From: Actinacidiphila epipremni
Lineage (GTDB): Bacteria; Actinomycetota; Actinomycetes; Streptomycetales; Streptomycetaceae
DNA: 64,000 nt
Assembly (NCBI RefSeq): GCF_012034175.1
Contig: NZ_JAATEJ010000002.1
Span: 124,001-188,000, forward strand
Direction of reading: 5' to 3'
In this document: one piece after another, positions 46,600-53,968 of the stretch
Layout: the number at the start of each line of letters is the position of its first letter
How positions within the stretch are numbered: the first letter of the stretch is position 1
Translations under genes and position numbers: made by a program
The notes under the pieces: generated by a model
Database searches by the model: none
What the model was told of the DNA's origin: nothing
Seen by the model: only the letters and a program-made list of their open reading frames with translations

Positions 46600-47497
46600 G
46601 GACGTTCACGGGCGGGACCTGCGGTATTTCGCCGCCGTCGCCGAGGAGTTGCACTTCACGCGGGCGGCGGAGCGGCTGTTCGTGTCGCAGCCCGCGCTCA
46701 GCAAGCAGATCCGGGCGCTGGAGCGGCAGTTGGGCGCGGAGCTTTTCGTACGGGACCGGCAGGGCGTGCAACTGACGGCCGTGGGGGCGGCGTTGCTGCC
46801 GCACGCCCGGCGGGTGCTCGCCGGGTGGGACGCGGCGGTCACCGCGGTGGACGCGGCGAAGGCGGCGCAGCGCGCCACGCTGGTGGTCGGGATGAGCACC
46901 AGCCCCGGGCGCGGCGGGCTGCTGCCGGCGGTGCGCTCGCGGTTCACCGCCGCGCACCCGCGGGCCGAGCTGCGGTTGCGGCAGGTCGGCTGGCAGGACC
47001 CGACGGCCGGGCTCGCGGACGGCAGCAGCGACGTGGCGTACGTATGGCTGCCGCTGCCCGACGAGCAGCGCTACGAGGTGCTGGTCGTGGCGCGCGAGCC
47101 GCGGCTGGTCGCCCTGCCGGACGGCCACCGGCTGGCCGGGCGCGAGGCGGTGGACTTCGCCGAGCTGCTGGACGAGCCCTTCCTGGCGCTGCCGCCGGCC
47201 GCGGGGCCGCTGCGCGACTACTGGCTCGCGGTGGACGAGCGGGGCGGGCGGCCGGCGCGGGTCGGGGCGGAGGTGGCGTCCACGGAGGAGACGTACGAGG
47301 CGCTGGTGGCCGGCCTCGGCGTCGTCCTGGTCGCGGCCGGCAACGCCCCGCTCATCACCCTCGGCGGCGTCACCACCCACCCCGTCACCGGCCTGTCCCC
47401 CAGCCGCTTCGCCCTCGCCTGGCCCCGCACCACGACCAACCCCCTGACCCGCGGCTACGTGGCCGCCTGCCGCGCGGCGACCCGCTCCCGCGGGTAG
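46598..47497 (+). CDS. LysR-family transcriptional regulator
   Basis: 299 residues. N-terminal helix-turn-helix (RYFAAVAEELHFTRAAERLF, QPALSKQIRALE) and a substrate-binding effector domain. ATG 46598; GTG 46592 is an alternative, neither has a good ribosome binding site. It probably controls the divergent SDR gene. Confidence 0.88.
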   Translation: MDVHGRDLRYFAAVAEELHFTRAAERLFVSQPALSKQIRALERQLGAELFVRDRQGVQLTAVGAALLPHARRVLAGWDAAVTAVDAAKAAQRATLVVGMSTSPGRGGLLPAVRSRFTAAHPRAELRLRQVGWQDPTAGLADGSSDVAYVWLPLPDEQRYEVLVVAREPRLVALPDGHRLAGREAVDFAELLDEPFLALPPAAGPLRDYWLAVDERGGRPARVGAEVASTEETYEALVAGLGVVLVAAGNAPLITLGGVTTHPVTGLSPSRFALAWPRTTTNPLTRGYVAACRAATRSRG

Positions 47498-47532
47498 CGG
47501 GCGCCGTGGGCCCGCGGTTCGCGGGGGGGGGT

Positions 47533-47579
47533 GCGGCGCCGGGCGTCACGGCGACACGTGGCTCACCGCCCGGCGCCGC
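47533..47579. terminator. 13-bp hairpin between convergent genes
   Basis: Perfect stem GCGGCGCCGGGCG/CGCCCGGCGCCGC (47533-47545 with 47567-47579) between the LysR gene (+) and the 148-residue gene (-). Likely a bidirectional terminator. Confidence 0.6.
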
Positions 47580-47592
47580 GGCGGCCTGCGGC

Positions 47593-48039
47593 TCACTGCC
47601 CGGGGGCGCCCGGGCGGTCTTCCGGCTCCCCGGGGGCGTAGCCGTCCTCGTACTCCGCCGGGTCGGCCTCGTCGGCCTGCGACCACCAGCCGCGGCGCGG
47701 CTTGCGCTCGGCCGCCTTGCGCTCCTTGGCGGCCTTGCGCCGCGCGGCCTCGGCCGCCTTCGCGTCGTCGCTGTCGCTGAGCAGCTCGGCGACGCTGAAC
47801 CGCGCGCCGGTCGTCGCGTAGTTCTTGCCGCGCACGTACAGGAACCCGTCGTCGGTGCGGAACAGCCGCCGCCTGGGGCCGTCGTAGCCGTAGCCGTCGA
47901 CGTACTCCTCGACCTGCCGGGCCAGTTCCGCCAGCGCCTCCTCCCGCGTGCCCGTGACCTCCGCCAGCACCCGCGGGCGGTACCGCGAGTAGCGGTACCC
48001 CACCGACTCCTCGACGATCAGCCCCCACCGCACCGCCAT
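47593..48039 (-). CDS. Conserved hypothetical protein, 148 aa
   Basis: Soluble protein MAVRWGLIVEESVGYRYSRY with a compact N-terminal domain (1-80), a very basic Ala/Lys/Arg helix (AKAAEAARRKAAKERKAAER) and an acidic tail. I recognise similar sequences as common Streptomyces hypotheticals, without function. It lies downstream of the lanthipeptide exporter in the same direction but 106 bases apart, and direct repeats of TTGCGCTC (about 48062-48082) precede it. It may not belong to the lanthipeptide operon. Confidence 0.6.
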   Translation of the reverse strand: MAVRWGLIVEESVGYRYSRYRPRVLAEVTGTREEALAELARQVEEYVDGYGYDGPRRRLFRTDDGFLYVRGKNYATTGARFSVAELLSDSDDAKAAEAARRKAAKERKAAERKPRRGWWSQADEADPAEYEDGYAPGEPEDRPGAPGQ

Positions 48040-48145
48040 CTCCCGCGCCCCCTTGCCCTCTTGCGCTCTTGCGCTCTTGCGCCGATGTCCTGCCCCTGTG
48101 CTGCCTCAGTCCTACCGGTTGCGGCGGCGCGGGGGCAGGCCGGGG

Positions 48146-49705
48146 TCAGGGGCGGGCGGTGGCGGCGGAGAGGGTGACGACGCGGTCGAAGCGGGTGTCG
48201 AGGTCGTTGTCGCCGTGGTGGACGACGAGCAGGCCGCGGCCGGCGGTGCGGGCGACCAGGGCCCGCAGCACCAGGTCGCGGCCGTGGTCGTCGAGGTTGG
48301 CGAAGGGCTCGTCGACGAGGTAGACGTCCGCGTCCTCGGTGAGCAGCGCGGCGACACCGGTGCGCTGGCGCTGGCCGGAGGACAGGTCGGTCGGCAACTG
48401 GTCGGTGAGCGCGGTCAGTTCGAGGGCGTCCCGGAGCCGCGGGTCGGGGACGAGGTCGCGTACCGGCAGCGGCGGCAGGTTGACCGGCGCGGTCAGGCTG
48501 GCGACCTTCGGCGGCAGGGTGACGACACCGGCGTCCGGGGCGAGGGTGCCGGAGATGATGTGCAGCAGGGTGGTCTTGCCGCAGCCGTTGGGGCCGCGCA
48601 GCAACACATGCTCGCCGGGCCGCAGTTCGAAGTCCTCGATCGCCACCGTCGTCCCGCCGGCCGGGTCCTGCGCGCCCTCGCCGCCGGCCTCGGGGGCCCC
48701 GTAGCGGACCCGGGCGCCGTGCACGAGGACCATCGGGCCCTCGTCGTGGTAGGGCGCCGGGCGCGAGCCGCGCAGGGTGTGGATGCGCTTGAGCACCGCG
48801 GTGTTGCGGCGCACCTGCGGGATCATGTTGATCAGGTCGAAGATGCCGGTGACCGCCCGCCACAGCGAGTTGACGAAGGCGAGGAAGCTGCCGAAGGTCA
48901 TCCGGCCGGCGAAGACGAAGTAGGCGCCGACGACCATGGAGGCGGTGTCGGACAGGTTCATCACCAGGTCGCTGAGCGTGTTCTGCTTCTGCGTGAGGCG
49001 GTAGTTGACGAAGGTGATGTCCAGGAAGCCGCCCAGCGCCTGCTTGTTGGCGGCGCGGGCGCCGGGGCGCAGGGCCCGCATGCCGCGCAGCGCGTGGAAG
49101 GCCTCCAGGGTGCGGGTGAGGGTGTTGATGTAGCGGGCCTCGCCCTCCCGCTCCGGCTCGGTGTTGTCCTCGATGCGCTTGGCGATGCGGTTGCTGACGA
49201 AGACCAGCGGCGGCACGATCACCAGCAGGATGAGGCTGGCCTGCCAGGACAGGTAGAGCAGCACCCCGATGAAGACCAGCGAGGCGAGCGCCTGCTTGGC
49301 GATGCGCACGCACACGTCGATGGCCGGCAGCACGCCCTCGTGGACGTCGTTGTGGACCCGGCTGACGTACGAGGCGTTGCCGGCCTCCGACAGCCGCCGC
49401 CCGTCCTGGTCCAGGGTGCGGTCCAGCAGCTCCATCTCCAACTGCAGCACGAAGGTGTTCTCGCACCGCTTGCGCCAGCGGGAGATCCAGTAGCCGCCGA
49501 TGTTCAGGGTGAGGCCGAGCAGCAGGTAGAACAGGCCGAGGGTGATGAACTTCGCGAAGTGCCCGGCGAGGATGGCCTGGTCGAACAGCGCCTTGAGCAG
49601 CAGCGGGTGCACCAGCGCCTCGATGCCGCTGACCAGGGCCTCCAGGACCAGGATCGTCGCGAAGCGGGCGCGGTGGTCGCGCAGCGTGCGCCACAGCTCG
49701 GTCAC
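48146..49705 (-). CDS. ABC exporter (fused membrane and ATPase domains) of the lanthipeptide locus
   Basis: 519 residues. Six-helix exporter membrane domain (about 15-300) and ATPase with Walker A GPNGCGKTT (about 370), signature LSSGQRQRTG, Walker B DVYLVDEPFANLDD and switch LVVHHGD. No C39 peptidase, so it does not cut leaders; leader removal must be done elsewhere. Slightly shorter than usual fused exporters. GTG 49703-49705 overlaps the LanKC stop (GTGA), which ties its translation to the synthetase and supports a role in exporting the modified peptides. Confidence 0.85.
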   Translation of the reverse strand: MTELWRTLRDHRARFATILVLEALVSGIEALVHPLLLKALFDQAILAGHFAKFITLGLFYLLLGLTLNIGGYWISRWRKRCENTFVLQLEMELLDRTLDQDGRRLSEAGNASYVSRVHNDVHEGVLPAIDVCVRIAKQALASLVFIGVLLYLSWQASLILLVIVPPLVFVSNRIAKRIEDNTEPEREGEARYINTLTRTLEAFHALRGMRALRPGARAANKQALGGFLDITFVNYRLTQKQNTLSDLVMNLSDTASMVVGAYFVFAGRMTFGSFLAFVNSLWRAVTGIFDLINMIPQVRRNTAVLKRIHTLRGSRPAPYHDEGPMVLVHGARVRYGAPEAGGEGAQDPAGGTTVAIEDFELRPGEHVLLRGPNGCGKTTLLHIISGTLAPDAGVVTLPPKVASLTAPVNLPPLPVRDLVPDPRLRDALELTALTDQLPTDLSSGQRQRTGVAALLTEDADVYLVDEPFANLDDHGRDLVLRALVARTAGRGLLVVHHGDNDLDTRFDRVVTLSAATARP

Positions 49706-52422
49706 CGCGGGCTCCCGGCCGCCGCGTCCGGCCCGTCCTGCGGGTCCAGTTCGTCGAGCAGGAAGTCGGCGGTGCCGCCGTGGGTGAAGCGGTGCAGGAC
49801 CCGCAGCAGGCCGGCCGAGCCGGTGAGGTAGTCGCACGAGCAGCGCAGCAGGCCCTCGCCCGGCAGCCCCAGCAGCCGCCTGCCCTCCTCGCGCGGCAGG
49901 CCGAACTTCCCGGCGGGCTCGAAGACGAACACCTGCCGCACGAAGTCGATCTGCCGCAGCGCGAGTTGGCGGTAGGTGTCGTCACCGGTGCGGTCGGCGG
50001 CGTCGAGCATCGCGTCGGCGACGCCGGTCAGGCCGAACGCGTAACCGGGCAGCACCGACTGGCAGATGTCGAGGGCGCGGGCGACCTCGCGGGCGTCGTC
50101 GGTGCGGCCGTAGCGCAGCAGCACCTGGAGCACGCCGGCCGAGCCGACCTCGACGTACGGGTCCATCGTCCCTTCGTGCTTGAACATGATGAGCCCGTCC
50201 TCCAGCGACTCGGCGTGTGCCATCTCCCACGCCAGTGCGCGCTGCCCGAGGTCGGCGTAGCTCTCGTCGCCGGTGGCCTGGGTCATCCGCAGCAGGAACA
50301 GCGCGACGCCGGCCTGTCCGAAGCCGAGGCCGGTGAACGGGGCCTTCTCGGAGAACGAGTTGAGCCAGTAGGTGTGGTCGCCCTCGTGCCGGGCGAGGTC
50401 GATGAGCCGGGCGGCGCAGGCGCGGGCGGCGTCGAGGTCGCGCTCGTCGCGGCCGGCGAGGTAGAAGCGCAGGTTGGTCATGCCGAGGCCGGCCAGGCCG
50501 TAGTAGAGGGTGTGGTCGCCGCTGTCGAGGCCGCGCTCGTTGGCGGTCGCGAGCAACTTGCGTGCGTGGCCGTGCAGTCCGAGGGTGTCGGCGGCCCATG
50601 CGATGCCGGCCAGGCCGTTCATGAGGCCGTCGGCGTATTCGGTGATATCGATCTCGGCGAGCTGCCGGTCGAGCCAGTCGGTCCACTCGGGGCGGATCGT
50701 GACGCCGGTGGCCTTGAGCGCCCACAGCACACCGCTCGCCCCGGTGCCCAGGCCCAGCGGGTTGGTGATGTGGGCGAACGGGTCGACGGGGAAGAGGGTT
50801 TCGCGCGAGGTGTCGGCGACGGCCTCGACGAAGGCGGCGACGCCCGCCTCGGTGCCGGCGAGCCCGAGCCGCTGCTCGTCCAGTACGGGTGGCGGCGCGT
50901 CGGTGACGGCGGCCAGCAACTCCTCCTCGCCGTCGAGGAATTCCAGCACCTCGTCGAGCGTGACGCGGGCCTCCAGCAGCTCGGTGAGCAGGTCGTGGAT
51001 GCGGGCGGGCCAGCCCAGCCGGTCGGTGAAGAGCCGGTAGAGGCCCATGACGTCCTCGCGCAGGTACGACATCGCCGCGATCGGGAAGATGAAGTAGGCC
51101 ATGGTCATCGCCAGGCCGAACAGGTCGTCCTCGTACTGCGAGGCGTTGAAGCGCCGCCGCGAGTGGCTGAAACCGGGGGTGAACAGCTCGACGGGCGTGG
51201 CCAGATGGGCGTCGTCGGACTCGGCCTCGGCGAGCCGGCAGGACTCCAGGTCGATCACCGTGACGGTGAAGGTGTCGGTGTCCACCAGCAGGTTGGCGGC
51301 GGTGAGGTCGCCGAGGATCACCTGGCGGCTGTGGGCGTCGCGCACCGCGCGGGTCAGGCCACGGAAGACCGACAGGTAGATGCGCAGGAAGTCGCGTGAG
51401 CGCTCGGTGGAACGCCCGGGCCGGGCCAGCGGGTTGCGCTCCAGCAGCACCGAGCGGATGTCCTTGCCGTCGATGAACTCCTCGGCGATGAAGTGGTGTT
51501 CCCAGTGCTGGAAGGAGGTGATCGGGGTCGGGAAGGAGCCGAGGTCGCCGAGCCGCTGCAGGAAGGTCCACTCGCGGTGGTGGATGTCGATGGCGTCGTG
51601 GTCCAGCCGCGGGTTGATGTTGGTGTAGGGGCGGGCCTCCTTGACCACCACGATCTTGTTGTCGCGTGCGGTGTCCTCGGCCTTGTAGACGCCGCCGGTG
51701 TTGGAGAACTGCATGGCCTCGGTGACCCGGAACCGCCCGCCGAGCAGCCCGGCGTCGTCGTCGGCGCCGTAGTCGCCGGGTTTCCAGTCGGTGAACGGCC
51801 AGGGCTGCCACGGCGGTTGCGCGTACCCGATGGCCCGCTCGTCCGGCACGGGCCCGTCGGGGCCGATGATGTGCGGGACGGCGCGGCCCATGACGTCGAC
51901 GGTGTGGGTGGGCAGGAACTGGCCGTAGCGGAAGTAGAGCGCCTTGCTGTCCCGGTAGCGCATGTCGGACAGCACGTACGCGCCCTCGACGCCGTCGAGC
52001 AGGCCGGCGAGGTCGGCGAGGACGGTGCGGAAGCGGTCCTCGTCGTCGGGGTAGATCGTCACGAGCTTGCCGGCGCCGCCGCGGGACATCGCCTTGGAGT
52101 TGAGCATCTCGAAGATGTTCATGTCGAGGGCGATCTTGAAGTCGACGGCGTGGGCGGTGAGGTAGTCGATGACGGTCGCCGCCACCCTGCGTACCGTCCG
52201 CTGGCTCGCCGACACATGGATCTTCCACCCCTGCGCCGGCAGCTCCTCGTTGTGCCGGTGGCTCCACCAGATGCCGCTGCGCACGAAACGGGCGCGCACC
52301 TGCTCGTCGAGGGAGGCGAGGAAGTTGTCCTCGCGCGGCTCGTAGTAGACGTCGAGCGGGTCGAAGAAGAGCGTGTCGTTCCACGCGAAGAGGAAGCGGT
52401 TGACCCATCGTTCGTCGCGCAT
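49702..52422 (-). CDS. Class III lanthipeptide synthetase (LanKC)
   Basis: 906 residues in three parts: phosphoSer/Thr lyase-type N-terminus (about 1-215; GWKIHVSAS, GGAGKLVTIYP), Ser/Thr kinase (235-500; Lys261, GDLTAANLLV with Asp372 and Asn377, metal Asp391 in VIDLES), and a LanC-like cyclase (545-890). The cyclase lacks the WCYG and CHG zinc ligands of LanC and class IV LanL; those positions read YAFG and YLTG. That places it in class III, the SapB/labyrinthopeptin type. It should phosphorylate, dehydrate and cyclise the five upstream precursors. ATG 52420-52422. Confidence 0.92.
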   Translation of the reverse strand: MRDERWVNRFLFAWNDTLFFDPLDVYYEPREDNFLASLDEQVRARFVRSGIWWSHRHNEELPAQGWKIHVSASQRTVRRVAATVIDYLTAHAVDFKIALDMNIFEMLNSKAMSRGGAGKLVTIYPDDEDRFRTVLADLAGLLDGVEGAYVLSDMRYRDSKALYFRYGQFLPTHTVDVMGRAVPHIIGPDGPVPDERAIGYAQPPWQPWPFTDWKPGDYGADDDAGLLGGRFRVTEAMQFSNTGGVYKAEDTARDNKIVVVKEARPYTNINPRLDHDAIDIHHREWTFLQRLGDLGSFPTPITSFQHWEHHFIAEEFIDGKDIRSVLLERNPLARPGRSTERSRDFLRIYLSVFRGLTRAVRDAHSRQVILGDLTAANLLVDTDTFTVTVIDLESCRLAEAESDDAHLATPVELFTPGFSHSRRRFNASQYEDDLFGLAMTMAYFIFPIAAMSYLREDVMGLYRLFTDRLGWPARIHDLLTELLEARVTLDEVLEFLDGEEELLAAVTDAPPPVLDEQRLGLAGTEAGVAAFVEAVADTSRETLFPVDPFAHITNPLGLGTGASGVLWALKATGVTIRPEWTDWLDRQLAEIDITEYADGLMNGLAGIAWAADTLGLHGHARKLLATANERGLDSGDHTLYYGLAGLGMTNLRFYLAGRDERDLDAARACAARLIDLARHEGDHTYWLNSFSEKAPFTGLGFGQAGVALFLLRMTQATGDESYADLGQRALAWEMAHAESLEDGLIMFKHEGTMDPYVEVGSAGVLQVLLRYGRTDDAREVARALDICQSVLPGYAFGLTGVADAMLDAADRTGDDTYRQLALRQIDFVRQVFVFEPAGKFGLPREEGRRLLGLPGEGLLRCSCDYLTGSAGLLRVLHRFTHGGTADFLLDELDPQDGPDAAAGSPR

Positions 52423-52485
52423 GTCTGCCTCTTGGGGGTGCGGAGCGGCTGCGGATACGGGCGGGTGGGGCCGTGCGGGGGGGGT

Positions 52486-52527
52486 GCCGTGCGGGGGCGC
52501 GGGGTCCCGGTTGCGCCCCCGCACGGC
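52486..52527 (-). promoter_or_regulatory. 15-bp hairpin between precursor array and synthetase
   Basis: Perfect 15-bp GC-rich stem (52486-52500 with 52513-52527) and a 12-base loop, 8 bases past the stop of the last precursor gene. It can act as a partial terminator or 3' stabiliser, keeping precursor mRNA in excess over the synthetase message. Confidence 0.7.
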
Positions 52528-52535
52528 GGGCGCCG

Positions 52536-52655
52536 TCACTGCGGCACGGGATCGTCCTTCGTGCAGCACAGGAGTTGGCTGCTGGTCCAGCTGATGCCCG
52601 CGAGGCCGCTCTGGGTGGCCGTCGTTTCCATCGCCTGGAGTTTCAGGACGCTCAC
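52536..52655 (-). CDS. Class III lanthipeptide precursor 1 (divergent copy)
   Basis: 39 residues, GTG start 52653-52655 with GAGGAG 9 bases upstream. Leader SVLKLQAME contains the LQxME motif recognised by class III enzymes. The core reads S22-W-T-S-S-Q-L-L-C30-C31, then TKDDPVPQ. It keeps Ser16, Ala19, Ser22, Thr24, Ser25, Ser26, Cys30 and Cys31 with the other four, but its leader second half and tail differ and it is the only copy with an acidic tail and without Lys32. Last of five precursor genes and next to the hairpin before the synthetase. Confidence 0.85.
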   Translation of the reverse strand: MSVLKLQAMETTATQSGLAGISWTSSQLLCCTKDDPVPQ

Positions 52656-52686
52656 GGGATCATCTCCTCGTGTGGTCGTGAACCGG

Positions 52687-52806
52687 TCAGACGCCGGGCT
52701 TGGTGGCCTTCTTGCAGCAGTCGCTGCTGGAGCTGGTGGTGCTCAGCACGGCGACCGCGCTCTCGGTGGCGATCGGCTCCATGGTCTGGAGGTTGAGGAT
52801 GCTCAT
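52687..52806 (-). CDS. Class III lanthipeptide precursor 2
   Basis: 39 residues: leader SILNLQTMEPIATESAVAV, core S22-T-T-S-S-S-S-D-C30-C31, basic tail KKATKPGV. S22-x2-S25-x4-C30 fits the labionin signature S-x2-S-xn-C. ATG 52804-52806 with GGAGACG upstream. Leader nearly identical to copy 5. Confidence 0.87.
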   Translation of the reverse strand: MSILNLQTMEPIATESAVAVLSTTSSSSDCCKKATKPGV

Positions 52807-52861
52807 ACGTCGTCTCCTTCGTCGGTCGAAGGTGCGGATGGACGGGGAGTACGGCTGGTCG

Positions 52862-52984
52862 TCACTGGCCGACCGGCTTGGTGGGGCTCTTGCAGCAGTC
52901 GCTGCTGGAGCTGGTGGTGCTGAGGATCGCGACCGCGCTCTCGGTGGCGATGGGCGCCATGCGCTGCATCTTCAGGATGCTCAT
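52862..52984 (-). CDS. Class III lanthipeptide precursor 3
   Basis: 40 residues: leader SILKMQRMAPIATESAVAI, core S22-T-T-S-S-S-S-D-C30-C31, tail KSPTKPVGQ. The leader motif is MQRMA rather than LQTME, shared with copy 4. ATG 52982-52984; GGAGGTGAA lies about 6 bases upstream. Confidence 0.87.
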   Translation of the reverse strand: MSILKMQRMAPIATESAVAILSTTSSSSDCCKSPTKPVGQ

Positions 52985-53039
52985 GGGGTGTTCACCTCCT
53001 TCCGCCGGTGCGTCGGGGCGAAACGGTGCGGGGCACGGG

Positions 53040-53162
53040 TCAGAGCGCCGGCTTCTTGGGCTGGGTCTTGCAGCAGTCGCTGCCGGAGCTGGTGGTGCTC
53101 CAGATGGCGACCGCGCTGTCGGTGGCGATCGGGGCCATACGCTGCATGTTCAGGATGCTCAT
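53040..53162 (-). CDS. Class III lanthipeptide precursor 4
   Basis: 40 residues: leader SILNMQRMAPIATDSAVAI, then W21, core S22-T-T-S-S-G-S-D-C30-C31, tail KTQPKKPAL. Gly27 replaces Ser, removing one dehydration site. ATG 53160-53162 with GGAGGTGA 8 bases upstream. Confidence 0.87.
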   Translation of the reverse strand: MSILNMQRMAPIATDSAVAIWSTTSSGSDCCKTQPKKPAL

Positions 53163-53208
53163 GGGGGTGTCACCTCCTCGTCGTGTGGGCGGGGTCCGGT
53201 GGCGGCGG

Positions 53209-53331
53209 TCAGGCGGTGGGCTTGACCGGCTCCTTCTTGCAGCAGTTGCTGTGGGAGCTGGTGGCGCTCACCACGGCCACCGCGCTCGGGGCGACGATCG
53301 GCTCCATGGTCTGGAGGTTGAGGATGCTCAT
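53209..53331 (-). CDS. Class III lanthipeptide precursor 5 (first in transcript)
   Basis: 40 residues: leader SILNLQTMEPIVAPSAVAV, core S22-A-T-S-S-H-S-N-C30-C31, tail KKEPVKPTA. ATG 53329-53331 with AGGAGGTGA 8 bases upstream, the strongest site of the array. First gene of the presumed operon; its promoter should lie in 53332-53530. Spacing between the five genes is 31-55 bases. Confidence 0.87.
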   Translation of the reverse strand: MSILNLQTMEPIVAPSAVAVVSATSSHSNCCKKEPVKPTA

Positions 53332-53878
53332 GCGTGTCACCTCCTGCCCGGGTCGGGGGCGTGCGGGGCGCTCGGGGCGGACGCCCGGACGTGATGCCGA
53401 ATGGCGTTTCAAGCCAACCGCGCGGTCCGGCGCGCGCACATCCGTAGCCGGCCCCCATAATTCGGCCCGGCCGGCGCCCTGTTGCGGGTGGGGGGTGGGA
53501 GCCGGAATGGTGGGGTCCGGCACCCGGTCCTGTTGACGGGTCAGGTTCGATGCGCCATCGTTATGCGCGAGCTGAGGCGAATGGCGACCCCCGCGTCATT
53601 CACCTCAGCTCATGACGTGGGGATGCCGCCCGCCGCCGGCCGGGGCGCCGTGTCCCGGGCCCGGGCGCGCCGGGTCCCCGGCCACGCCGCCGGGTCCGTA
53701 CCGCCCGCCCGGTCGCCGGGGGCCGCCGCCCCGCGCCCGTACCGCCTGCTCAGCCGGTCCTGCCGTTCCGCCAGCCACGCACGCACAGCATGCAAGCCGT
53801 GTCGGCCCCGCAGTCCTGCCAGCCTCGCAGCCTCGCAGTGCTCCGCCGGGCCGACCCCGTCGCGCACCGGGAGTGTCC
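53332..53878. promoter_or_regulatory. Divergent control region of the lanthipeptide locus
   Basis: About 550 bases without a supported gene. The part near precursor 5 is expected to hold the minus-strand promoter; I see no clear -35/-10 pair there. Toward the regulator, TTGACG (53533-53538), a 17-base spacer and CATCGT (53556-53561) could drive the regulator, giving a leader of about 400 bases. A near-perfect inverted repeat follows immediately. The rest is GC-rich Pro/Arg-coding-like sequence. Confidence 0.35.
53569..53611. repeat. 15-bp inverted repeat at the 5' end of the regulator leader
   Basis: GAGCTGAGGCGAATG (53569-53583) and CATTCACCTCAGCTC (53597-53611), one mismatch, 13-base spacer. 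It begins where transcription would start from the candidate promoter, so it may be an operator or a leader hairpin. Confidence 0.6.
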
Positions 53879-53968
53879 ATGAGGAAACGTCATGTACGCA
53901 GCGCTGGGAGCAGCCACAGCAGCCGGAGCAGTCGCAGCGGCCACGGCGGTGCCGGGTGTCGCCCGTGA
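53879..53968 (+). CDS. Possible 29-residue upstream ORF coupled to the LuxR gene
   Basis: ATG 53879 with GGGAG about 7 bases upstream; reads MRKRHVRSAGSSHSSRSSRS and ends GHGGAGCRP. Its TGA overlaps GTG 53965 as GTGA. The product is low-complexity Ser/Arg and may serve only to load ribosomes for the regulator. It could also be chance; a second ATG at 53892 in another frame has an equally good ribosome binding site. Confidence 0.3.
   Translation: MRKRHVRSAGSSHSSRSSRSGHGGAGCRP

Noticed and set aside
47593..48039. The 148-residue hypothetical as part of the lanthipeptide operon
   Set aside because: It is 106 bases from the exporter, has repeats ahead of it and looks like a widespread Streptomyces hypothetical, so membership is not supported.
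48146..49705. Exporter as a leader-cleaving LanT
   Set aside because: No N-terminal C39 peptidase domain; the protein starts directly at the first membrane helices.
49702..52422. LanKC read as a class IV (LanL) synthetase
   Set aside because: The cyclase part lacks the WCYG and CHG zinc-ligand motifs needed for class IV; the precursor leaders have the class III LQxM motif.
53879..53968. A sixth lanthipeptide precursor on the plus strand
   Set aside because: The short ORF is rich in Ser and has one Cys, but lacks the LQxM leader motif and lies on the opposite strand; better explained as a leader ORF or chance.
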